A stretch of 64,000 nt of DNA from Methylobacterium sp. (lineage in GTDB: Bacteria; Pseudomonadota; Alphaproteobacteria; Rhizobiales; Beijerinckiaceae): contig NZ_JAIETD010000013.1 in NCBI RefSeq assembly GCF_019745455.1, positions 1 to 64,000 of the forward strand, given 5' to 3'. The notes below the pieces were generated by a model. That model had not been told where the DNA came from. It did not search any database and saw nothing but the letters and a program-made list of their open reading frames with translations. Shown one piece after another: positions 57,001 to 64,000 of this stretch (its first letter is position 1; every line of letters starts with the position of its first letter). Both the position numbers and the translations under genes were made by a program.

Positions 57001-59121
57001 ATGATCGGCATCGATGACGGCGTGCCATATCCTTTGGGCGCGCATTTCGATGGCCGGGGCGTAAACTTTGCGCTGTTCTCGGAGCACGCGACGTCCATTG
57101 ATCTCTGCCTGTTCGGGCCGGGCGAGCGCCACGAGCATCACACCATTCGTCTTCCCTGCCGCACCGAGGATATCTGGCACGGTTATCTTCGCGGCGTATT
57201 CCCCGGACAGCTTTACGGATATCGGGTCCACGGACCTTGGGACCCTGTCCACGGCCATCGATTCAATCCGGCAAAACTCCTCCTTGATCCTTATGCCCGC
57301 GAGATCAGCGGGCGCGTGCGCTGGCACGACTCGCTGTACGGCCACCGGCGAAGCCTCCAGCGGGAGGACCAGATCGACCGGCGCGACAGCGCGATCCATA
57401 TGCCGAAGGCGGTCGTCACCGGACCGGAGATCGCGGTGCCGGGCCATGGCTTCGCGCCGCGCCGACCGCTCTCCGAGACGGTGATCTACGAGACTCATGT
57501 CAAGGCGCTGACCCAACGCCATCCCGCAATCCCCGAGGACGAACGCGGTACCTATGCCGCCCTGGCCCACCCGGCGATCATCGAGCACCTGCTCAAGCTC
57601 GGCGTGACCGCCATCGAGCTGCTGCCGATCCAGTCCTTCGTCGACGATCGCTTCCTCGTCGAGAAGGGGCTCGTCAACTTCTGGGGCTACCAGCCGCTCG
57701 GCTACTTCGCCCCAGAGCCGCGCTATCTCGGCCCAGCCGGGATCGGGGGCCTCAAGGCTGCCATCCGCGAATTGGCGGCGGCCGAGATCGAGGTCTATCT
57801 CGACGTCGTCTACAACCACACCGCGGAGGCCGACAGGCTTGGGCCTACCTTGTCCTTCCGCGGCATCGACAACGCGAGCTACTACAAGCTCGACCCGAAT
57901 GATCGCCGCCGCGACGTCGATTGCACCGGGTGCGGCAACACCCTCAACCTCGACCATCCGCGGGTAATGCAGCTCGTGCTCGACTCGCTGCGGCATTGGG
58001 TGACCGCCTACGGCGTGGCCGGCTTCCGTTTCGACCTTGCCTCGGCGCTGGGGCGCGCACCTCACGACTTCACCGCGAAGGCCGCCTTCTTCCAGGCCAT
58101 CGCGCAGGATCCCATCCTCGCCCGGATCAAGATGATCGCGGAGCCCTGGGATATCGGCGACGGCGGCTACCAGCTTGGCGGCTATCCGAAGGGATGGAGT
58201 GAGTGGAACGACCAGTTCCGCGACAGCGTCCGCGGCTTCTGGCGCGGCGATCCGGGCATGCTCGGCAAGGTGACGCAGGGCCTGTCCGGCTCGCGAGAGA
58301 TCTTCGGGCCCTCCGGTCGTCCGCCGCAAGCCAGCATCAACTACGCTGCGAGCCATGACGGCTACACCCTCGCCGACGTCGTCTCCTACGAACACAAGCA
58401 CAACTGGGCCAATGGCGAGGAGAACCGCGACGGCCACGGACACAACCTGTCCCGCAACTACGGGACTGAGGGCCACAGCGACGATACGGCGATTCTCGCC
58501 CTGCGTGCCCGCCAGAAGCGCAACCTTCTCGCGACGATCATGCTGGCCCAGGGCGTGCCGATGATCCTCATGGGCGACGAGCGGTCCCGCAGCCAGGGCG
58601 GCAACAACAACGCCTATGCTCAGGACAACGAGACGAGCTGGGTGGATTGGGAGAACGATCCCGATCCGGGTCTCTCCGCCTTCTTTGCTCACCTGACGCG
58701 CCTGCGCCGCGAACAGCCGGCCCTGCGCCGGCGCTCCTTCCTCACCGGAGCTGCCATCGATCCGGACGAGGCGTTACGGGACGTCCACTGGCTCTCGCCC
58801 GACGGCCACGAGATGCAAGGCTCAGATTGGGGCGACGGCGACCGCCGCGCCTTCGGAATGCAGATCGGCAACGATCTGCCTGAAGCCGACCGCCTGCTGA
58901 TCCTTGCCAATGCCGGCGAGGAACCGTGCGACTTCACCCTCGCGACGGTCATTAGCGGGCCATGGATGGTAATCTTCGATACCACGCGATCGACCGGGTC
59001 GGTGCCGGCTGGCCAAGCATTGTTTCCACCCGGCGCTCGGGTGCGGCTCGAAAGCCGCTCCCTCTTCGTCCTGCGCGCCCGCTCGGCTTCAGCTTACGGA
59101 GCGAGCTTCTCGCGCGGGTAA
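57001..59121 (+). CDS. glgX: glycogen debranching enzyme GlgX (TreX)
   Basis: GH13 isoamylase-type enzyme removing alpha-1,6 branches from glycogen. 706 residues from ATG 57001: N-terminal CBM48 domain (PYPLGAHFDGRGVNFALFSE), then the barrel with VIYETHVKALTQRHP, YLDVVYNHTAEADRLGPT, GFRFDLASALGR (nucleophile Asp), MIAEPWDIGDGGYQLGGYP (acid Glu) and YAASHDGYTLADVVS. In trehalose operons this enzyme (TreX) supplies linear glucans to TreY. The start is supported by the family N-terminus; 97 bp after otsA. Confidence 0.95.
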   Translation: MIGIDDGVPYPLGAHFDGRGVNFALFSEHATSIDLCLFGPGERHEHHTIRLPCRTEDIWHGYLRGVFPGQLYGYRVHGPWDPVHGHRFNPAKLLLDPYAREISGRVRWHDSLYGHRRSLQREDQIDRRDSAIHMPKAVVTGPEIAVPGHGFAPRRPLSETVIYETHVKALTQRHPAIPEDERGTYAALAHPAIIEHLLKLGVTAIELLPIQSFVDDRFLVEKGLVNFWGYQPLGYFAPEPRYLGPAGIGGLKAAIRELAAAEIEVYLDVVYNHTAEADRLGPTLSFRGIDNASYYKLDPNDRRRDVDCTGCGNTLNLDHPRVMQLVLDSLRHWVTAYGVAGFRFDLASALGRAPHDFTAKAAFFQAIAQDPILARIKMIAEPWDIGDGGYQLGGYPKGWSEWNDQFRDSVRGFWRGDPGMLGKVTQGLSGSREIFGPSGRPPQASINYAASHDGYTLADVVSYEHKHNWANGEENRDGHGHNLSRNYGTEGHSDDTAILALRARQKRNLLATIMLAQGVPMILMGDERSRSQGGNNNAYAQDNETSWVDWENDPDPGLSAFFAHLTRLRREQPALRRRSFLTGAAIDPDEALRDVHWLSPDGHEMQGSDWGDGDRRAFGMQIGNDLPEADRLLILANAGEEPCDFTLATVISGPWMVIFDTTRSTGSVPAGQALFPPGARVRLESRSLFVLRARSASAYGASFSRG

Positions 59122-59124
59122 GTG

Positions 59125-59595
59125 TCAAGCCGGGACACGGCCGTCCGGGGTATACTGGTCGATCGCTTTAGGAAGCTCGCGGGAGAGGCGAGACAACAGC
59201 TCCTCCCGAGAGAGACCCGTCTGCTGCGACAAGGTCGCTAGCACATCGGGACCTATCGCCTGTTCGAGCTGAGGCGGAGCGATCTCACGGTTTGGGCCGT
59301 GATTCACCCAGGAATCGGCTGTCTCGCCCTGGCCTGCCTGCTTGAAGCGATCAACGAGTTCGCCAACGCCGCCGCCGAGGAAGCCGCCGGCTCCTGCGCC
59401 GCCCAAAGCTCCCGCAATGCTTCCAAGAATGCCACTCAGACCACCTTGATCGGCGGCCTGCCCTGGCTGATTGGGCTGACCACCCGGCGCCTTACCGAGA
59501 CCGCCGAGCATCTCGGCAATCTTATCCCTGTTCTGGAAGCCGGCGACCGCCAGCAAACCCAGCAATGCCGTCATCGACGGATATCCACGGCTCAT
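59125..59595 (-). CDS. YidB-like DUF937 protein
   Basis: A 156-residue protein, Gly-rich in the middle ([20 protein letters not shown]) with C-terminal [40 protein letters not shown] and [20 protein letters not shown], the DUF937/YidB signature. The start at 59595 is preceded by GAGGAGA. It converges on glgX with three bp between and is divergent from treZ. The function is unknown; family members are frequently stress- or envelope-linked. Confidence 0.85.
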   Translation of the reverse strand: MSRGYPSMTALLGLLAVAGFQNRDKIAEMLGGLGKAPGGQPNQPGQAADQGGLSGILGSIAGALGGAGAGGFLGGGVGELVDRFKQAGQGETADSWVNHGPNREIAPPQLEQAIGPDVLATLSQQTGLSREELLSRLSRELPKAIDQYTPDGRVPA

Positions 59596-59880
59596 GGTCG
59601 TCTCCTCGTGCCTTTGTCGGCGCAAGGTAAGGAGAAGTGGCGCGTTCAGGTTCCAGCAGCACGAGAGAGACGAGCAACTCCAAGCTGCCGCTACGTCGTC
59701 ACCACATGCAACCCTGTCGATTCTCCACTCCGTTTGGCGCTGCACAATTCCTCGGACTCGTCGGGTTGCCGACCCGCCGTCACGCCATAGGTCCGATGCG
59801 GGAACAAGACTCGGCCGTGAGGCCTTCTCAGACACGGCGTGACCGCCCCGCCGATACGGACCATCGAGGATGCCGGCCTG

Positions 59881-61683
59881 ATGCAGCGCGCCCACACCAT
59901 GCAATTCGGCGCTGAGCCGGTCGAGGACGGGATCCGCTTTGCGCTGTGGGCGCCGACCGCGAACGACGTCACCTTGGTCGTCGATGGGTCAGATCACGAG
60001 ATTCCGGCTGTGGGCGGTGGATGGCGGCGCACGACCGTCTCCGGAACTCGGCCCGGCGCGCGCTACGGCTATCGCATCGATGGCGATCTCGTCGTGCCCG
60101 ACCCGGCATCACGCTTTCAACCGGACGATGTGTCCGGCCTCAGCGAGGTCGTCGACGGGCGCTCCTATCCCTGGGCCGACACCAAGTGGACGGGCCGCCC
60201 GTGGGAAGAGGCGGTGCTCTACGAACTGCATGTCGGCACGGCGACGCCGGAAGGCACCTACGCAGCTCTGGCCGGAAAACTCGAGGAGCTGCGCGACCTC
60301 GGCGTGACCGCGATCGAGCTCCTTCCGCTCGGCGACTTCAAGGGCGCGCGCAACTGGGGTTACGACGGAGTGCTGCCCTACGCGCCTGATGCCGCCTACG
60401 GCCGCCCCGACGATCTCAAGCGCCTGATCGACCATGCCCATTCGCTCGGCCTGATGGTCTTCCTCGATGTCGTCTACAACCATTTCGGACCCGCCGGAAA
60501 CTACCTCCACTCCTATGCAAAGACGTTCTTCACCGAGCGCCATCCCACCCCCTGGGGCGCCGGGATCAACGTCGACGGCAAGGAGAGCGGCCGCGTCGTG
60601 CGCGACTACTTCTTCGAGAACGCCCTGTACTGGCTTGAGGAGTACCATTTCGACGGCCTTCGCTTCGACGCCGTCCACGCCATCCTCGACGATTCCGAGA
60701 CGCACTTCATCGGCGAGCTGGGCGAGACGATCCGGGCTCGGCTGCCCGGTCGCCATATCCACCTCGTCCTCGAGAACGAGGCCAACCAGGCCCGGTGGCT
60801 GGAGCGCGACGCATCGGGCCGGTCGATCCAGCACGACGCGCAATGGGCGGACGACCTCCACCATTGCTGGCACGTGCTGCTGACCGGCGAGGATGCGGGC
60901 TACTACGCGAGCTTCGCGGACAAGCCGGTGGTGCATCTGGCGCGCTGTCTGTCCGAAGGCTTCGCTTATCAGGGCGAGCCGTTCCCGACGCTGGATAACC
61001 ACCCGCGCGGCGAGCCTTCCGCACACCTGCCACCTTCGGCCTTCGTCACGTTCCTGCAGAACCATGATCAGGTCGGCAACCGCGCGCTCGGCGAACGCCT
61101 GAGCGCCTTGTCCGATCCGAAGAAGCTCGCGCTGGCGCGCGCTAGCCTGCTTCTGTCGCCGCAGATTCCGATGCTCTGGATGGGCGAGGAATGGTCCGCC
61201 TCCGCGCCTTTCCTGTTCTTCGTCGATTTCGCTCCCGACGAGGAGCTGAACAAGGCGGTGCGCGAGGGTCGGCGCCGCGAGTTCAAGAGCTTCGCTGCCT
61301 TCGCGGACGACACCTCCGTCATACCCGATCCGACCGAGAAGAAGACATTCCTCGACTCCAAGATCGATTGGTCGGAGATCGATAAGCCAGGGCATCGTGA
61401 GGTCTGGGCCGATACCCGCAACCTGCTTCAGATCAGGCGGCAATCCGTGGTGCCCCTGACGAAGTCCCGCTATCTCGGATCCGAAGCGAGTCTGCCCCGG
61501 GCAGATGTCGTCGATTGTACTTGGAGATTCGAGGCCGGATCGCTGCGCTTCATCGCCAATCTCGGGCTCGACGATTTCGAGGCTAATGCCGAGGGCGCCC
61601 ACACCATCTGGTCGAGCGACGCGGCCGAACCCGATCTTCTGCTGCCGTCTTGGTCCGGCATCTTCCTTACGAAAGCGTTTTGA
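59881..61683 (+). CDS. treZ: malto-oligosyltrehalose trehalohydrolase
   Basis: Releases trehalose from maltooligosyl-trehalose made by TreY; GH13. Motifs: [71 protein letters not shown] (nucleophile Asp), [15 protein letters not shown] (acid Glu) and [12 protein letters not shown]. The ATG at 59881 (600 residues) has GAGGA 11 bp upstream; a GTG at 59839 would add 14 residues and is the alternative. The stop overlaps the next ATG by one base (TGATG). Confidence 0.95.
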   Translation: MQRAHTMQFGAEPVEDGIRFALWAPTANDVTLVVDGSDHEIPAVGGGWRRTTVSGTRPGARYGYRIDGDLVVPDPASRFQPDDVSGLSEVVDGRSYPWADTKWTGRPWEEAVLYELHVGTATPEGTYAALAGKLEELRDLGVTAIELLPLGDFKGARNWGYDGVLPYAPDAAYGRPDDLKRLIDHAHSLGLMVFLDVVYNHFGPAGNYLHSYAKTFFTERHPTPWGAGINVDGKESGRVVRDYFFENALYWLEEYHFDGLRFDAVHAILDDSETHFIGELGETIRARLPGRHIHLVLENEANQARWLERDASGRSIQHDAQWADDLHHCWHVLLTGEDAGYYASFADKPVVHLARCLSEGFAYQGEPFPTLDNHPRGEPSAHLPPSAFVTFLQNHDQVGNRALGERLSALSDPKKLALARASLLLSPQIPMLWMGEEWSASAPFLFFVDFAPDEELNKAVREGRRREFKSFAAFADDTSVIPDPTEKKTFLDSKIDWSEIDKPGHREVWADTRNLLQIRRQSVVPLTKSRYLGSEASLPRADVVDCTWRFEAGSLRFIANLGLDDFEANAEGAHTIWSSDAAEPDLLLPSWSGIFLTKAF

Positions 61684-64000
61684 TGAGTGTCGACCTCGAA
61701 ACCCTTGCGGATCTCGTCGGCGTCGCGCCGGGATACACTGATGCCTTCGGCCAGCCGGTGGAGACCAGCCTCGAAACGCGTCGCGGTATGCTCACGGCGC
61801 TCGGTATCGCCGTCGAGGACGACGCCGCCATTACGCAGAGCCTCGCCATCGTCGAGGACCTGCGCCGCGGGTTGATCCCTTCGCTGCTGCCAGCGGAATC
61901 ACGGCGTACGACCTATGTCCCGCTCCGTACCCGGTCCGGTTCTGGTCACGTCGCCTGGCGTCTCGTGGACGAGCGTGGTCAGGTGCGCGAGGGCCGCGCG
62001 GCGATAACGGGAGGTGCGGAGCCGACCTTCCAACTTCCGCCCCTCACTCCTGGGTATCATCGCCTGACCGCCAGTCTAGGCGACAAACGTGCCGAAGCCT
62101 GGGTGATCGCAGCGCCCAAGCGCTGCTGGCGCCCGCGAGCGTATGCCGACGATGGAGCTCGCGACTGGGGTCTGGCGGCGCAACTTTATGGCCTTCGTTC
62201 TCCGGAGAACCTCGGCATCGGCTCCTACGCTGATGCGGGCCGTGCTGCACGGGATGCGGGATTGCGGGGAGCTTCGTTCCTGGGCCTCAGCCCGGTCCAC
62301 GCCCTCTTCGAGTCCGATCGAACGAAAATCTCGCCCTACTCGCCTTCGTCGCGGTTGTTCCTTGAAACCCTGTTCATCGAACCTGCCTCGCTTCCTGGCT
62401 TCAGGGGATCGCGGGCAGCCACGCTGCTAGGCGAGATGGCGGGACGGGTCGAGGCGTTGCAGGAATCGGCACTCGTCGACCATGCGGGCGTCTGGGCCGT
62501 GCTCTCGCCTGTGCTGCGGGCGTTCTGGGAGGATTCCGCCGCCCGCACCGACCGCGACCCGGCTTTCCGGGCGTTTCGCGAGGCGGGAGGGGCAGATCTC
62601 GAAGCGCATGGCCGCTTCGAGGCTTTGTCGGAGCATTTCCAGGCGCGCGGCGCGCATTGGGTCGGCGACTGGCCAGAAGAGATGCGCGCGGCCGGCTCGC
62701 AGGCGGTGGCCGATTTTGCCCGCGAGCACGCCGAGGCGGTCAGCTACCATGTCTGGCTGCAATACCTCGCCGACCTTCAGCTCGGTGCGGCCTCGGAGGC
62801 CGCCCTCGGCACCGGCATGCGACTCGGTCTTTATCGCGACCTCGCGGTCGGGGCCGATCGCGGTGGTTCCGAGGTGTGGTCCCATTCCGAGCGCTTCGCT
62901 CTCGGCGTATCCATCGGCGCGCCGCCCGATCTCCTCGCCCCGAAAGGCCAAGATTGGGGCCTGCCCGCCTTCGATCCACTCGAGATGGAGAAGGACGGCC
63001 TCGCCGCCTTCAGGGCGCTGGTGCAGGCGAACATGCGCCATGCCGGCGCGATCCGCATCGATCACGCCTTCCAGCTCGCCCGCCTGTTCCTCATCCCGTC
63101 GAACGGTTCTGCCAAGGACGGCGCCTACGTGGCGATGCCGTTCGAGGCGATGCTGGCGGTCCTGCGCCTCGAGAGCCACCGCTCCAAGTGCCTCGTCATC
63201 GCCGAGGACCTCGGCACCGCGCCCGAGGGTTTCTCCGACGCGCTGATGCAGGCCGGAATCCTGAGCTACCGCATCCTCGCCTTCGAGCGCGAGCATGACG
63301 GCCGCTTCAAGCCGCCCTCGGCCTACCCGCGCGATGCGCTCACCGCCATCACGACCCACGACCTGCCGACCTTCGTCGGATGGTGGCGGGTGGTCGATAC
63401 CGATACGCGCCAGGCCCTGGGGCTCTACGACGCCGAGCGCGCAGAGGCCGAGCGGGTCGGCCGCGTCACCGAGCGTCAGCGCCTGACCGATGCGCTTGCG
63501 GCCGACCAGCTCCTGCCGAGCTACGATCCCCCGGAGGCGGCGCCCTTCGAGGCAGCCGCCCGCTATCTCGCCCGCGCGCCCTCGATGCTGACGGCGGTCC
63601 AGTACGAGGATGTCGTCTCCGAACTGAGCCAGGCCAACGTACCGGGCTCGACCGAGGGCTATCCGAACTGGCGGAGGAAGCTCGACCGGAGCCTCGAAGC
63701 CATCGCGGCGCCGGGTGGTCCCCTGGCGAAGCTTGCCGCCGCGCTCTCGGCCGAGTTCCGAGGGCCGCGTTCCGGCGCCGCGCGCCTGTCTTCGCCGCCG
63801 CCGCGGGCGACCTACCGGCTCCAGTTCCACAAGGGCTTCACCTTCGCGGACGCTGAGGCGATCGTCCCGTATCTCGCCAAGCTCGGGATCAGCCACGTCT
63901 ACGCCTCGCCGATCCAGAAGGCGCGGCCGGGCTCGACCCACGGCTACGACATCGCCGACCACTCGACGATCAACCCCGAGCTCGGCGGCGAGGAAGGCTT
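61683..64000 (+). CDS. 4-alpha-glucanotransferase / maltooligosyl-trehalose synthase fusion (3' end cut)
   Basis: One uninterrupted frame from ATG 61683 to the window edge, 772 codons. Residues about 1-690 are a complete Mal[55 protein letters not shown] (nucleophile Asp), [17 protein letters not shown] and [15 protein letters not shown]. From about residue 708 TreY begins: [39 protein letters not shown] and [20 protein letters not shown]. The linker is only about 15 residues (Ala/Ser/Pro). MalQ reshapes maltodextrins and TreY converts their reducing end to trehalose, so fusion would couple substrate supply to synthesis. It starts inside the treZ stop (TGATG). I checked the frame at several points along the MalQ part; no shift was found. 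Confidence 0.9.
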   Translation, partial: MSVDLETLADLVGVAPGYTDAFGQPVETSLETRRGMLTALGIAVEDDAAITQSLAIVEDLRRGLIPSLLPAESRRTTYVPLRTRSGSGHVAWRLVDERGQVREGRAAITGGAEPTFQLPPLTPGYHRLTASLGDKRAEAWVIAAPKRCWRPRAYADDGARDWGLAAQLYGLRSPENLGIGSYADAGRAARDAGLRGASFLGLSPVHALFESDRTKISPYSPSSRLFLETLFIEPASLPGFRGSRAATLLGEMAGRVEALQESALVDHAGVWAVLSPVLRAFWEDSAARTDRDPAFRAFREAGGADLEAHGRFEALSEHFQARGAHWVGDWPEEMRAAGSQAVADFAREHAEAVSYHVWLQYLADLQLGAASEAALGTGMRLGLYRDLAVGADRGGSEVWSHSERFALGVSIGAPPDLLAPKGQDWGLPAFDPLEMEKDGLAAFRALVQANMRHAGAIRIDHAFQLARLFLIPSNGSAKDGAYVAMPFEAMLAVLRLESHRSKCLVIAEDLGTAPEGFSDALMQAGILSYRILAFEREHDGRFKPPSAYPRDALTAITTHDLPTFVGWWRVVDTDTRQALGLYDAERAEAERVGRVTERQRLTDALAADQLLPSYDPPEAAPFEAAARYLARAPSMLTAVQYEDVVSELSQANVPGSTEGYPNWRRKLDRSLEAIAAPGGPLAKLAAALSAEFRGPRSGAARLSSPPPRATYRLQFHKGFTFADAEAIVPYLAKLGISHVYASPIQKARPGSTHGYDIADHSTINPELGGEEG

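Noticed and set aside
59801..59826. GGAAC-N17-CCTT before treZ as a second EcfG promoter
   Set aside because: The -10 element lacks the essential G of GTT; not enough to call without transcript data.
60109..63962. Long minus-strand frames opposite treZ and malQ-treY
   Set aside because: Both overlap genes with clear catalytic motifs on the plus strand; the products show no domain and start without ribosome sites.

Overview
The window reads as a chromosomal segment of a high-GC alphaproteobacterium of the order Hyphomicrobiales (Rhizobiales), most probably Methylobacterium/Methylorubrum or a close relative. Reasons: very GC-rich codon use; a lexA operator of the alphaproteobacterial GTTC-N7-GTTC type; an apolipoprotein-like giant protein resembling the Agrobacterium Growth Pole Ring protein; an EcfG/PhyR-type promoter in front of small stress membrane proteins; and alphaproteobacterial families such as DUF1489 and DUF3618. 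The genus is an inference. I found no rRNA, tRNA, insertion sequence, prophage or CRISPR array.

Layout. 1-6.1 kb: gltA (cut by the left edge), gltX, comEC and lexA with a tandem SOS operator. 6.2-14.8 kb: molybdopterin (moaC, moeA) and tryptophan (trpE, trpG, trpD, trpC) genes on the minus strand, interrupted by a plus-strand glutathione S-transferase and headed by a PpiD-like periplasmic foldase gene. 15-18.1 kb: tpiA, secG, pyrG. 18.1-22.9 kb: a DUF350/DUF1190/ATP-grasp cassette, holC, an S10 carboxypeptidase-like protein and a small lipoprotein. 22.9-28 kb: a four-gene MCE (Mla/Pqi-like) lipid transporter and an MFS carrier. 28-37.4 kb: a CheZ-like protein, DUF1489, a 2185-residue coiled-coil membrane protein with 22-residue repeats, an Hpt protein and a 2Fe-2S ferredoxin.

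37.4-48 kb is the least routine stretch. It holds a frameshifted glyoxalase-like gene, a CoxE-type VWA protein, a more AT-rich patch with an orphan gene, a KefB-type antiporter, two overlapping membrane genes behind a perfect TTAA-N7-TTAA (CtrA-like) site, a MoxR ATPase that probably partners the distant VWA protein, an aldo/keto reductase, a SixA-like phosphatase and an orphan proline-rich protein. 48-53 kb: ycjX-ycjF, with three 14-bp repeats abutting the ycjX start codon, an RBBP9-like hydrolase and pxpB-pxpC.

53-64 kb is a stress and trehalose/glycogen region. Four small membrane-anchored proteins read leftward, at least three of them from an EcfG-like promoter. Rightward lie otsA, glgX, treZ and a malQ-treY gene fusion running off the right edge, with a DUF937 protein on the other strand. 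Together these could make trehalose from UDP-glucose (OtsA) and from glycogen (GlgX-TreY-TreZ), beside envelope proteins expected under the same general stress response.

No wholly new system is proved. The items most worth a second look are the giant GPR-like protein, the MalQ-TreY fusion, the mini-ORF chain before ycjX, the tandem LexA operator, the CtrA-box membrane gene pair with the split MoxR/VWA pair, and the DUF350/DUF1190/ATP-grasp cassette.
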